The notes: generated by a model from the letters alone, not told the origin. Numbered from the stretch's first letter, positions 32,528 to 43,200 are shown. The stretch: DNA of 64,000 nt from Massospora cicadina (GCA_022478985.1 JAKSZP010017511.1:1-64000), one strand, 5' to 3'. Numbers and translations are program-made.

Positions 32528-32554
32528 TTTTTAGTACTAGATGGTCCCAATTAA
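32528..32554 (-). repeat. 27-bp micro-insertion with perfect 16-bp duplication (site 2)
   Basis: TTTTTAGTACTAGATGGTCC plus CAATTAA lies between two identical copies of TTAATTTGCGAGCATT (32512-32527 and 32555-32570). On the minus strand it ends GGGACCATCTAGTACTAAAAA. It is inside element B, between gag and PR, and absent from element C. Confidence 0.75.
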
Positions 32555-32949
32555 TTAATTTGCGAGCATTCTTGGGATATTTATCCAAGATGGTTTTCAT
32601 AGGCTGGACCCGCTGAAGAGGTTAAATCAAGCTAGCTAAGAGTTGATCACCATTACTGGCAATGTTAATATTTTTGGCCCTACTAAAATTTGGCTGGGGT
32701 ACGTTCCCTCAGGTAAAATGTACAATCTACTCCTCTAGCGTTAAAATGATTAGTAATATCTACTTCCACGGGTGCTCCAAAATATAGTATCCAACATTGT
32801 TGTAACCCCCTCAGATTCCTCCCCAAGGGTATTCTCAACAATGGGCAAGGCCGTGATGGAAGTAGGGGATATGGCTACAGAAGATTGAGTAGCCTTAGGG
32901 GCTGCATTTACCAGCTTGGTTGGAAGAGAAGACACAGAGATTTGGGTGG

Positions 32950-33714
32950 CTTGTGTGGGAGTGTGGTATCAACTACTTTACTGAACTCCATTTTACATTA
33001 AGATGGGGCACATTTTAAAAGGCGTACTGAGGAAGCAGGTCTAGTAGGGAGGATAGGCACAGGTGGGCTCACTCCCAACTGTTTAATCTGTGGAAGCCCT
33101 TTAATGGTTATATTGAAGGTTTCACCTCAGCGTCACTTGTGTTAGCCAATAATTGGAATTTGGCTACTTCAAAAAAGCCTCTTTAATGTCGCTGATATTT
33201 TTGAAGTGGCGTTTTGCTGAGATGATATGTCTGGCTAGAGAGGGTCAAGAAGCTAGCCCAGTTAACAGGGCGGCGATAGCATCATCTAGGGTAAGCATTT
33301 AGAGGTGGACAACCTTTGCGCAGTGAGGTAAAATCATTCAGCAAAGGCAATGGTTGATTCACCTTCAAACATACTAAGACGCATAAAGGCCTGTTTTTCT
33401 CTGTATAGACTCTGTTTTGATCTGAATTCAGCCAGAAGAGCCTCCTTCATCTCTTCCCAAGTGTATGAAGGGCTCTGATTAGGGACTATCATCTCTTGCA
33501 CTAGACGACTTAAACAAGGAAGGATGTATCAAACTTTAAGCTTTTATGTGGCACCATTCATAGAAGCTTCATAAACGTACAGGAAGGTAGCAATGCTCCC
33601 TTCACCAGGGGCAAACTTTTCCTTAAGGGGCAGATTCTAAGGGCGCTGTTCAAGCTTCTTAAAACGGGATAAAGCGTTTGCTAGTTGCTTCTCAAGAGCA
33701 AATATGTTTGGCAT
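32950..33714 (-). pseudogene. gag of element B
   Basis: The probable start is ATG at 33714, 15 bp past the PBS (MPNIFALEKQLANALSRFKK). It continues with TFLYVYEASMNG, EEMKEALLAEFRSKQSLYR and FMRLSMFEGESTIAFAE, closely matching element C's gag. Stops are frequent. No CCHC knuckle was seen here or in C. Confidence 0.72.
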
Positions 33715-33728
33715 ACAGAGTACTCCTG

Positions 33729-33740
33729 TAGTGAGCACCA
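33729..33740 (-). promoter_or_regulatory. Primer-binding site of element B
   Basis: On the minus strand TGGTGCTCACTA, 3 nt after the 5' LTR end. Confidence 0.8.
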
Positions 33741-33743
33741 TTT

Positions 33744-34485
33744 TGTAGGAATCCAGATTACTTGTGCTAACTGGTGCTTAACCGCTGGATCCCACAAAGG
33801 TTTTTAATAAAATAAATATTAAATACTATAAAATTTTAGTTTTATGAATTTTATTAGTAGTGTGGGGGTAAAATGAAAAAGATCCCTCTCAATATATGAC
33901 TGATCAGTATTTAAACCATTTCGAGGGTCAGGGGAATTTGAGGTAGCTTCAAAATAGCTTAGATGCTTCCAAATAGGTATTATAGCATGTACTCCTATCA
34001 GATCTTGGGAAAAGGGAGTTACTTTTTGGAAACCCCAAGTTTTTCATTTTGGGGAAGAATGCACCCATGTGGTAAGGTTTTGATGTACTTCAACCAATCA
34101 CCATTAGTGAATTTACTTTCACCTTGGGGGAACTCTGCCATGCCTATAAAAGTGGGGATCCCTGTGAAGGTGCTGTGAAGGACTTAGTGATGGTTGGGGG
34201 AGTACTTCCGCTGGTTGCCCCAAGGTCTGTCGTGTGGTTGATGAAATCTGACCGTTCAATTTTTCATTAATTGACTGAGCAGGTTTATAATGGTGTTACC
34301 CTAATTAATGGGGTTCTATGAGAATCAGCCAGGGTCTTTTAGCTGAATCCTCAAATTCATTGTTATCCTTATTTAAATCAAATTTAGGGTCACCATAAAC
34401 TCATAAATGACCAACATTTCACTGATTCATCTGATTGTGACCCAAAACATTCTTCCTCTGCATCTGAGAGGGAAAATGTCTGACA
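33744..34485 (-). repeat. 5' LTR of element B
   Basis: 742 bp; plus strand TGTAGGAATCC to AAATGTCTGACA. The minus-strand U3 holds a TATA-like TTTATAGG (CCTATAAAAG on plus, about 34143) and a CCAAT-type box. Confidence 0.92.
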
Positions 34486-34490
34486 GCTAT
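34486..34490. repeat. Target-site duplication of element B (right)
   Basis: GCTAT, the partner of 20896-20900. Confidence 0.9.
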
Positions 34491-35230
34491 TATTGATGGT
34501 TCATGAAGTTCTTTTTCAAAAGAAATGATCGATTTCTCACCTTCTCAATAAACAAAGATCTTTGACTAGAAGGATGCTTGTCTGTTTGCTTTTAATCAAT
34601 TTTTTCCTAGCTCAAGCGCCAATAATTATGTATACCTACTTTGACAAAAATTTTATAATGCATATGGGCCTCTCTCCCCGCCATAGGGGCGGTGCTATAC
34701 CAGTTTATAATGAAGGGGAAGAACACTCCATACATACTGCATTCAGAAACTGTATATTCTATAAAGGAATTATACTATTATTTAGAAAAAAGTGTTTAGC
34801 TATCATTTATACATGTAAAAAATTTCACTTTTATATTCACATTGTGCATTTCACCGTACTAAAAAATGATGACTCATTATTATGGCTACAGAATCTGAAA
34901 TAGCCCAAAGGACATTTATCCCGTTGTGCTTTAAAGTTTCAAACTTTTAATTTTGAAATTCAACATGGACCTGTGATAAAGCATCAAACCATGGACGTTT
35001 TGTCAAGGTTGCCTACAATAACCTTTTTAAATGATAGGGAGGATGAGATACTTACAAAAATGATTAACCAGCAATACGCCAATGAGCCTATTAAGATTCA
35101 ACAGGAATTGGACAAAATCAGAGCGAGTACTTTTGTAGACAATGGGAAATTTATCAGGTTAATGATGGACAAACCATATTGTTCCCTAAGCCTACCAAGC
35201 AGATTGACTTATTTATTGCTTCTCACAAGG
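34486..35230 (+). pseudogene. RT end and RNase H of element D
   Basis: It continues the RT from 20895 (GYY, stop, WFMKF). Then come RNase H pieces LPAIGAVLYQF, LYYYLEKSV and a frame 34973-35254 with TMDVLSRLPTI (NVADALSR region after RNase H) and EDEILTKMINQQYAN. Stops interrupt the active-site part. Confidence 0.65.
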
Positions 35231-35259
35231 CCACGGGCCATGGTAAACTTTTAAAACGT

Positions 35260-36240
35260 TTAAACATCTATTACCCGTTACTAAAGGAACTTCATGTCAT
35301 ATGACATACATGAGGCACTTAACTGTTGTCATGAATATCAAGCTAATCACCCTATAGAAAAGCCACATCAATTCAACTGGTAAACCTAATTTTGCCAGTC
35401 ACACGGTCTCCATGAACGTCATGAAACTCTTGACTAACGCCTGGGTTAATTTAAATAAATTATTGTGGCTTTTAATCAATTAAATAAGTGGTGTAAGATG
35501 GGGCAGTTAGGGACTTAGGGGCATGATTGCCGCTAAGTTTAATCTTAAAGAAGAAGTTATTTTTTGGAAATGGTTTTCCAGTTTTTGCTAATTGATAATG
35601 GGACCAACTTTACGTCTGAAATGCTTATAATGCTCAATAATCTAATGGGCAACCATGGATTATTATCTAATCCCTATCACCCAGAAACCAATGGCACTGT
35701 TGAACAGGTGAATGATACGCTAGCTGCCAAATTATAGAAGATGGTTGCAGGCAAAACGTCAAGCTGAAACCTCTTTTTGACTTCCGCCATATCATGTATT
35801 ATATTGCTTACCACTTTTCCAGGGGCATTCCCAGTTTGCATTATTATAAGGGAGACAGCCCATGTTGCCTCCCCTTTTATATTCATGCATTGCTGAAGAA
35901 TAAATGATTTCTAGTAGATATCTGGATAAGCTTGCCCAGAAATAAATAAAATTACAGAGTTATTCTTACTAGACTGCTTTGGCGTGGAAGGTTAAATCTA
36001 GAGCCTGGGATAAAGAGGACTGACAGACCTTGCCTACTTTTGAGGTAGTTGATAATTTGGATTGGTACTACATCAACCATGGGTTTTGCTGAATCTACAA
36101 ACTGGTGCACATGTGGAAAGGACCCTCTGAGATCATAGCGAAGATGTCTACTGACGCCTACACTCTAAAGGATCCTAATTTAGGAACATTTTATTAATAG
36201 ACTCATACAAATTTCTGAAGAGGCACTACTGTCACTCTAG
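35260..36240 (+). pseudogene. Integrase of element D
   Basis: Core motifs [21 protein letters not shown] and [18 protein letters not shown] preserve the second catalytic Asp and the Glu. The HHCC module (about 35265-35370, HPIEKPH) is decayed. The C-terminal part includes NLDWYYINHG and HMWKGPSEI. In-frame stops occur throughout. Confidence 0.78.
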
Positions 36241-36321
36241 GCCTCCAACCTCTAGTTCTCAATAACTGATAGGATACCCGCTCATCTTTGTTGCCTAATG
36301 TTTATTAAAGTGGGGAATAAG

Positions 36322-37125
36322 TTGCAATTGGTTTGATCAACCATCAATTCAAGCAATAGATGGTTAATATATATATTTCACTAATACCTAGAAACGGGCT
36401 TTGATAGTCTAAGGAGTCTCAAGCGTATGGGCCCTAACTTCAAAAGGAGTCGCCAATGTTATATTAATATATTATTGGTGCTCAAGACCTAACGCCAGAG
36501 AATCTTACACCTGGCGGAGCCAAACCCATAACCCCCGGTGCAACTTCTATCCTTTTAATCTAGTAATTTCTTAGGCTCTAGGCCTCAGTGGATTAGAACT
36601 GCTTAAGCTACCTATACCCTTATCATTTATCTTGTCCCTCGAACTGGCATAAAAAATCAGTAATAGAAACTTTATTTATTATGGCATTCTGTTGGAGCCT
36701 CTAATGCAAAATGGTTGATTGCAACTATAATGGAAATCTACTGAGACTTAGAAATTTGTTTGCTTAACCTTTATTTAATTATTAGCTATAATTATACCAC
36801 TCCAGAGTACTGCTTAGTACACTTGAAAAGCACCAATAGAAAAGCTAGTAGGAAGGGATACTTAGACTGAATTCTTATATGGAAAGGATATCTTTACATA
36901 TTATGCAAGAGCTGATCCAAGCTGAAGGGATTGTTTGAAAGAAGAAGATGACATTTTTGAGTATGCAATACTAAATTGAGCTTTTATTCTGTTTCTAACA
37001 AAAAAAAACCCTCTTGCCAAACTTATCCTTTTTCCAAGCTTATGAAGGAAACTGTTTTCATACAGCACCTAATTTACTTGAGTTTGAACCATGTGCTTTC
37101 AAAATATGACGCCTATAAGCCAACT
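36322..37125 (+). repeat. 3' LTR of element D
   Basis: About 804 bp from TTGCAATTGGTTTGATCAACC to AAGCCAACT, preceded by GTGGGGAATAAG (polypurine tract). It aligns with the broken 5' LTR at 6860-16328. The exact 3' end is uncertain by a few bases. Confidence 0.72.
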
Positions 37126-37149
37126 AAGCGGAATGATCTGTTGACCATG

Positions 37150-37870
37150 TATCTTGGGAGCTAATAGCATAATATAGTAGATACTTCTCTAAGGACTAAT
37201 TATTTTGTTCAGTTGGGCCATCTGATTGAAGGTGATATGCTGATGATCTGCAGGGCTTTATCTATAGCATGTCACACCAAGCCTCCAGAAGTCTTGATGT
37301 AAACTGAGGCCATCTTTCACTGATTAACTCCTGAGGCAAAGAAAAAAAAACATGAGACACAAACAGTCGCGCCATCTCTTCTGCAGAGATAGTTGTCAAG
37401 CAGGTGATGAAGATTCTTATTTTGTAAAGCGGTACACCACCACCATAACTTCATCATAACCCTGGAACACAGGCAAATCCACAATATTTTACACCAAAAT
37501 TGAGGTACATTGCCCTTTCGCCTGTTGGAGGGGGTGGAGGAGCCCATTTCGTCCTGTTTGGTCAGATTTGGATCGGGGACACATTAAACATCCTTCAATC
37601 CACGCAGGGAGATCATTTGTAAGGCCTTCCAATCATACTCACGCTTTATTAGGTAAGCATTTCTTCACGCTAGGGTGTCCCATGGTGGGGGGATAGTGAT
37701 GTACCACTATGACGTGGGAAATCAGGTCAGAAGGAACCCGCACTTTGTCACAGAAATAATTTACCCTATTTTTGGGAATACCATCCAGATAGGCCTTACC
37801 ATCAATAATCTTAGATATAACCTTGAGAATTTTGGCGTCAGCTGCTTGAAAAGTCAACACATAATTTAAG
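37150..37870 (-). pseudogene. Integrase zinc module and core of element G
   Basis: The frame 37860-37639 ends HHYPPTMGHPSVKKCL. A later frame has LPAWIEGCLMCPRSKSDQTG, completing HHCC. The core reads IVDLPVFQGYDEVMVVVYRF, then YHLQSDG and SLEKYLLYYAISSQDTW, equivalent to YHPQTDGQTER-N--LE-YLR. The continuation PLAKFSCN is at 6859 downwards. Confidence 0.78.
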
Positions 37871-38179
37871 AAAAAGCCCTATTTGGTAAAGAGATTTTAT
37901 ATGGGAGTGCTTGTCTCTATTTCATAAAAATATCAGTAACGGGTATGGTGCTATTGGGTTTGGCAACTTGGGTTTGAGTTTGTGTTTGTAATTAGTTTTG
38001 GTCTTGTAAAGTGTGATATAGGGAGCTACCTTGGCAATGGCTGGGGGAGAAGGTGTCATGACTTGCTCAGGAGAGATTATTGTAATTAACACAGAGTCAC
38101 TAATAGAAAATATTTATTGTAGGGTTGTGACTAAGATTGTCTGGCAAATTATGTGTAACCCTTGCCATACTTGTACTAA

Positions 38180-38660
38180 AAAATTTAGTGTTCTTGAGGT
38201 CCCAATGAGCTCCTGTTTACCTGTGGTCTTTCTTCTTTGGCTTGCAGCACTACTAAAGAGTTTGGGGTCAATGCGCACCACTACTATATGCTTAACACCT
38301 TTTTACAAGAGATACCGCCAAAAAAAACATTGACTAAGGAACTGCAGCCAACACTTTATCATATATGTCTCAAGCGCGCTAAGTCACACTAAGCTTCCCT
38401 AATGAGTAAGCCACAGGGTGTTCTTTCACCTCATGTTCCTGCAACCTGGCGACGTCAATCTGTACCTGAGGCGTCACATGCCACATTGAAAGTCTTTTCC
38501 TCATCATCATGATGCAAAACTGGAGTAGAGGTGAAGACATCTTTTATTGCACAAAAGTTTTTTGACACTTAGGGGTCTGTAGGGCTTCGTTGTCTACTCA
38601 GAAGGTCAAGGCCTTTGAAGGCTGTCCGATTATTGGTCAAATGCAGTTCCAACAGAATTT
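38180..38660 (-). pseudogene. RNase H of element G
   Basis: Reads HEVKEHPVAYSLGKLSVT, DIYDKVLAAVPQS and RYLL, stop, KGVKHIVVVRIDPKL, corresponding to the chromovirus RNase H second half (PVAY-S-KLS--E--Y--K-ELLA). The first half is not clear. Confidence 0.62.
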
Positions 38661-39093
38661 TTTGATATAAGTTTCCTGAAGCAATCTCTCAACGGAAATT
38701 CTTTGTTGAGGCTATTATGTTCTCTCCAAACAGGAAAGATCTTCTGTATAAACAGGCATAATAAACACTAATAATAACAACTAGGAGACCTGAAGGTAAC
38801 TTTATAATCAAAATTTAAAGATATTTACAGACTTCCAAGGTATTTTGGGCTTACCTAAGGTGAACTTAGCATGATAATTGGGAACAAGTAGGGTAAGGTG
38901 TCATCTTTGATGATGTGGCAGGTGGCATGGGTTTTCTTTGTAATTGTCTCATTTTTTCCAGGGCGGCCAATTCCAGTGACCTACAAATGGCAAGATCTTG
39001 ACCAGCTGACTTGGTGCCTTTGTTAGTAGAATTGGCTAGTCCTTCTGGAAGTTGAGTTTCCTTTTACCAATTTAGTGTTTAATTGTTTAAGTC

Positions 39094-39170
39094 AGTCACA
39101 ATGCTCATTGAATTGGTGGAGCTTCTACGACTGAGTTTCAATTTGGTTTGGGTTCAAATCCCGCTTGGGC
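39094..39170 (+). other. tRNA-like segment (possible SINE head or tRNA pseudogene)
   Basis: It contains a perfect RNA polymerase III B box, GGTTCAAATCC (39151-39161), flanked by a weak T stem. Upstream there is a D-arm-like GCTC (39103-39106), a loop including AATTGG, and GAGC (39119-39122). The spacing between D arm and T arm is close to that of a tRNA. The acceptor stem does not pair well and no anticodon stem could be drawn, so it is not called as a tRNA. It lies between RT and RNase H remnants of element G, in an unusually long spacer. Confidence 0.35.
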
Positions 39171-39429
39171 CTGTCTGGTTCTCATTATTCCCAACTTGGT
39201 CCAAACAAAAGGGGTATTCATACCATTGAGGGGGTATAAAGGGGATGAAAGCTTAGAGATGGCTAAAGAATTCTTTAAAATTGTGAAATATCCCTAAAAG
39301 CTAAGCAGCTGTCTTTTTTGTCACAGGAGTAGGCCAAGAATGAATAGCATCTAGCTGTGAAGGTGTATTAGCTGACCATCCTTCAAAACTGGTTCCCCAC
39401 GAACTATACTTTGTTCTTGTAAAATGCAC

Positions 39430-40110
39430 ATCTGGACGGCTTTGCTATTCCAGCCTGATGTAGGGCTGCAAGCCACAACACCAAATACTTACTATGCTGT
39501 TCAGCGTTAGGAGAGTGAATCAAAGTATTAAAACATATGTTATTGTACAGGAGAACCTGAGATCCCCTAAAGCATCATCTATATGGAGCTGGAATACTGC
39601 TGGAGCGTTTTTCAAGCCAAAAACATAGCCTTGAATTGATAAGTTCCATAGTGTGTCTGAATAGCAGTCAGCCACTCCTGGACAAACTTTAATTGCACTT
39701 AATAAAACTCATTAACTCAGTTAAGTCTATAAAGACTGTACACTTGGAAATGGCCGTGGAAATGGCAGCTTTTAGATGGAGGGGATATGGATCAGGAACT
39801 ATGACGTTATTTTGGTGGCCATAATCTACTCATGGACTTAATGTGCCATCAGGTTTCTAGAAAACTACTGGTGGGAACATGGGGAGGTTTTCTTAATCAT
39901 TCACCCTTTAGCTACCATGTCATCAATCCAAACTTTGAGATCCTGATTCTCTTGTGCCATGTATGGGTACAACGGGCAACGATTTTTACTGAGATCAAAT
40001 GTCAACTGGAAGGTAATATCAACCTCCAAATGTTTAGGTAGGCGGTTGGTATGTTCAACTTTGAAAACAGATTTATAAGTTTCTAGGATTTGTGGCATAG
40101 TGGGAAGGTT
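39430..40110 (-). pseudogene. Reverse transcriptase of element G
   Basis: The frame 40098-39901 reads ILETYKSVFKVE, NRLPKHLEVDITFQL and CPLYPYMAQENQDLKVWIDD, the chromovirus RT entry. Further on come KPDGTLSP, VDYGHQNNVIVPDPYPL, a GLKNAPAVFQ-like block and IHSPNAEQH. The catalytic YLDD is not preserved in one frame. Confidence 0.75.
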
Positions 40111-40149
40111 AGCTACAGCATCTTATATGGAGTACTCTACTGCTTCCAC

Positions 40150-40420
40150 TTCAATACCTGGGACCAAAGTGGGTAGCAAGAATTTACCCTGAGTAGATAT
40201 GGGTGGTGAAAACCATAATGTTCCATTCTAAGTCAATGCTCACCAATAAGCAGCACCACCAACCACCAGAATCACTGGGCACAACAAGGGTGGGATTGCT
40301 GAAAAGTGGGCTACAAACTTGTGTTCATGCGCTCTGAAATTAAGAGGCTTGAAGAACGGCATGTGCTCATTAGGGATGTGGTAAGCTCCCAAGACAGAGT
40401 CCCCAGTAGTAACTGGTAGA
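40150..40420 (-). pseudogene. Protease C-terminal region of element G
   Basis: The minus strand reads HFSAIPPLLCPVILVVGGAAYW, then NGTLWFS, like the chromovirus PR-RT linker (P-ILG--WL---NP-IDW-----F). The DSG/DTG active site was not found. Confidence 0.45.
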
Positions 40421-40473
40421 TTCAAAGCCTGCACTGTAACAATCAGGTTGAACCAATCGTTACATTTTGACTC

Positions 40474-40495
40474 GAGATTCAGAATTCTGAATCTC
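40474..40495. repeat. Perfect 22-bp palindrome
   Basis: GAGATTCAGAATTCTGAATC plus TC equals its own reverse complement, centred on GAATTC at 40482-40487. Partial symmetry extends several bases outward on each side (TTGACTC and AAGTTGA). Confidence 0.9.
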
Positions 40496-40510
40496 AAGTT
40501 GAAACGCATT

Positions 40511-40900
40511 TTGGGCTCTTTTGCAGTTTATGCAAGGTCCGTCGCTGAGCTGTTCCCCTCCCGAGATATTCTTTATACTCTTAGGGACCTAAAGAATAGG
40601 GCGAAAGGGCTCCTGGATGGGCGACCTTAAAAGGCCAGGCCTGCGCGATTCTGAACTCAGTTCAGTATTCTTTCTCATTTTCAAATTTTCCTAAATCCAA
40701 GGTTGAATTGGTATGAATCGAAACACTTACCATGAGGGAACCTCATATCAGACTTTTGGCGTCCATCTGCAAATCCGAAGGCAAGGTGGCAGTCAAAAAC
40801 TGGGACGTTTTCGACAGTTACAAATATCACCTGACTCACCTCTTCCAACAATGTCCATGGTTTTTGGTTAAGGACCCCTCTATTAGTTAATATTAAATTT
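40511..40900. other. Unassigned stretch beside element G
   Basis: More GC-rich than what follows, no convincing ORF. It could be decayed gag or 5' LTR of G. Confidence 0.35.
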
Positions 40901-42389
40901 TAACCTAGGTTGAATATATATTATGTTATTAAATCTCAGAGCATGGTTATGGGTTAAAAAATCACACTATATCAAATTTATATATATGATTAAGACTTAT
41001 CACCAAAAGATTTTTGTAAATGTGGCATTTATATAGAGGTAAAAGATCATATTTATATCTAGTTTTCTCTGCCTTTTTAGCAAACTAAATAAATATCGAA
41101 TGGCATCTAAGCAATACCTTTCAAATTTGAGTTATAAGATTATTGGAAGGGAAATCAGCTTCTAGATTGGGTTGATGGAGCAACTAAGAGCATCTACTGA
41201 CTGGTAAAAAGCTAACCAGACCTGATTTGCAAAATAAGTGGGATGAAGCCATGAGATAATAGTTATATGCAATCAGAGATAGTGTGGCAATAAATTATAT
41301 CTTTACATTGTCTATATTGATTTAACTGTGATATTATGTAGCGTAAAGACTGGGTGTTTGTATTTTTAAAAGAAAACCAACATTCAAGATTAGAAAGATA
41401 GAATTTTAATTTTAGGTTTACATAGAAATACAGATAAGTTGTAATATATAAGAGAACTATTCATAAGAAGCAAGACTTTTAATAGTGAACTTAAGTTAGT
41501 CAGTGATACGCTACCAGATACATCTTAGATTTGTAATTTGAATTTCAAAACTATGATTTAAGCAACTTTCAGTTGATTAAAAACCTAATAACGTATTGGT
41601 TTTTAAAGCAGAAAATATAGTTGACTAAGTTATTCTAGTTTCGTATGTCAGGTTAATCATTAGCAACTATGAGTACCATACCAAATATCTCGATGGATCA
41701 AAAGATAAACGAACCTTAAATTGAAATGCTCTATCGATAGTTTACACCTAATCTAAAAGCAGTAAATAGTTCGGTGAAAATTAAACTTTGTCCTTCAGGT
41801 GAGGCATGGAAACGGAGGCTCATTGCGTCATTAGTTTAGCAATCCTAAATTAAGATGAAAGTATACCCCAGCTAAAAAAGAGAGGTACATAAAACAAGTA
41901 TAATATACATACTCAGCTGATAATAAATATACGACTCTCCAAAGCTGTCAGATTGCTAATGAGGATTGAGGGTGGGTTTCTCCTTAATACTGTTCCTTAA
42001 TAACTGTTTGTTGATACGTGTATCGAAGTTTTAAATCGCTTGTATTAACATGTCTAATTATATATGGTTCTTTCAATAGTGCGGTTATCGGTAATCAAGC
42101 CACATGATTTAAGGAGCTTAAATATTATTTTTTAAAAGGTAACCTCAAGTTTGGAAAATTGGTTTATACAGTGATAAGAAAAACCTTTATAACTACCGTA
42201 AGTGTGACTGCTTATGAACTGGTTTGTTATTAAAGGTTTGGGGCAGGCATGGTTGTGGCTGACACCTTTAAATAAATTGGATAGGATTTGTTTGTTATAA
42301 ACCCGCTTTGTTTGAGGGAGTACACCTTAAAGTCTCTAAGAGGAATTTATCAAAAAACTACGATAAACTACAGTTTAGGGTGGATGGGG
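40901..42389. other. AT-rich intergenic DNA upstream of the trypsin gene
   Basis: About 1.5 kb, very AT-rich, without ORFs or repeats matching other parts of the window. It probably belongs to the original gene-bearing segment and contains the trypsin promoter. Confidence 0.6.
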
Positions 42390-42396
42390 TATAAAA
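42390..42396 (+). promoter_or_regulatory. TATA box of the trypsin gene
   Basis: TATAAAA lies 34 bp before the ATG at 42424. If transcription starts about 25-30 bp downstream the 5' leader would be only a few nucleotides. The context AAGATGAA at the start codon has a purine at -3. Confidence 0.7.
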
Positions 42397-42423
42397 TCTC
42401 TAATCATACACACATACATCAAG

Positions 42424-43176
42424 ATGAAAACTTTAATCCTCTTTGTTGTCGCAAGTATTCAGGCTCAGATCCAAGTGCCTCCTGGCCGCATTGTAGGTGG
42501 TTATGAGGTGACCCCAAAGTTCAAATACCCATGGATTGCTTCACTTCAATATTATGGCAGTCACACCTGTGGCGGAACCTGGTACTCCGGCAACGTCGTC
42601 ATATCGGCTGCTCACTGTGTTATTGGGGACATCTCTGCTTGGACGGCTAATGTACATCGGCATAACTTGAGATTGCCTGCTACTGAGGAGAAAGGCAAGT
42701 CGTTTAAGATAATTGACCGAGTGGCCCACCCCAAATATGAAGACTATGACAACGGTTTTGATGTTTCGGTTTGGAAAGTGAAAGGCAAGCCCAGCGAGCC
42801 TATCATTTCTCTGGATAAAGGGATATACTCTTCCACTGAAGATACCCTCCTCACAGTTATTGGATGGGGAACCACGCGCTCAAGTGGAAGCCTCTCCCCA
42901 ACCTTACTTGAAGTCAAAGTTCCCGTCTTCAATGCTAAGAAATGCAAATCCATCTACCCCTCGCTTGATACCAAGTCACAGTACTGCGCTGGATATCCCG
43001 AGGGCAAGAAGGACTCCTGCCAGGGCGACTCGGGTGGCCCCATGTTTATCTCCTCCAACAACTCTTATACTCTGGTTGGTATCGTCAGCTGGGGTAGAGG
43101 TTGCGCCCTCAAAGGCTACCCCGGGGTCTACACCCGCATTTCCGCCATCTCCGATTTCATTGCTGAAAATATTTGA
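42424..43176 (+). CDS. Secreted trypsin-like serine protease (family S1A), intact and intronless
   Basis: 250 residues. A signal peptide (about residues 1-14, MKTLILFVVAS) and a short propeptide end at Arg22. Cleavage there releases the mature N-terminus IVGGYEV. The catalytic triad is complete: His64 (AAHC), Asp113 (FDVSVW) and Ser203 (GDSGGP). Asp197, six residues before Ser203, predicts cleavage after Lys/Arg; SWGRGC supplies the Gly-lined pocket. Six Cys pair as expected for a minimal trypsin: 49-65, 174-188, 199-227. This length and three-disulfide pattern fit fungal or arthropod trypsins. It is the only intact gene here, flanked by a TATA box and AATAAA. Expanded trypsin sets are known in insect-pathogenic Entomophthorales, so a role in digesting host protein is a reasonable inference. 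No activator or inhibitor gene lies nearby. Confidence 0.96.
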   Translation: MKTLILFVVASIQAQIQVPPGRIVGGYEVTPKFKYPWIASLQYYGSHTCGGTWYSGNVVISAAHCVIGDISAWTANVHRHNLRLPATEEKGKSFKIIDRVAHPKYEDYDNGFDVSVWKVKGKPSEPIISLDKGIYSSTEDTLLTVIGWGTTRSSGSLSPTLLEVKVPVFNAKKCKSIYPSLDTKSQYCAGYPEGKKDSCQGDSGGPMFISSNNSYTLVGIVSWGRGCALKGYPGVYTRISAISDFIAENI

Positions 43177-43200
43177 TTTTCATCAAAATTCAATTTTTGA

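Larger units (their letters stand above)
20901..34485 (-). mobile_element. Ty3/Gypsy element B, split by element A
   Basis: A minus-strand element with LTRs 33744-34485 (5') and 20901-21638 (3') and a perfect 5-bp TSD GCTAT. Removing A (21892-29237 and one CCTTC) gives a 6.2 kb element, the same size as its relative C. Domain order from high to low coordinates: PBS, gag, PR, dUTPase-like, RT, RNase H, integrase. Numerous stops and frameshifts. It is inserted in element D's RT. Confidence 0.92.
6860..37125 (+). mobile_element. Ty3/Gypsy element D, carrying at least five later insertions
   Basis: D has a primer-binding site (PBS) at 16329, gag, PR, dUTPase-like domain, RT, RNase H, integrase and a 3' LTR (36322-37125). 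The 5' LTR begins at 6860 (TGTTGCATTTGG, matching TTGCAATTGG at 36322) and is broken by a solo LTR, a LINE and an ORF1-only LINE. The RT is split at 20896/34486 by element B, itself split by A. D lies inside G's integrase. The flanks AAGGG (6855-6859) and AAGCG (37126-37130) may be a decayed TSD. All frames are broken. Without the insertions D is about 8 kb, related to A. Confidence 0.72.
37131..40510 (-). mobile_element. 5' pol segment of chromovirus G
   Basis: A minus-strand chromovirus pol: PR (about 40150-40420), RT (39430-40110), RNase H (38180-38660) and the integrase HHCC module and core (37150-37870), cut at 37.13 kb by element D. The integrase end and chromodomain are at 6.2-6.86 kb. 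All frames are broken. No gag or 5' LTR was recognised beyond 40.5 kb. Confidence 0.75.

Noticed and set aside
39103..39170. Functional tRNA gene
   Set aside because: The B box is perfect but the acceptor and anticodon stems do not form; kept only as a tRNA-like segment.
42288..42506. 72-codon frame overlapping the start of the trypsin gene
   Set aside because: It overlaps the TATA box and the signal peptide in another frame, with no family similarity.
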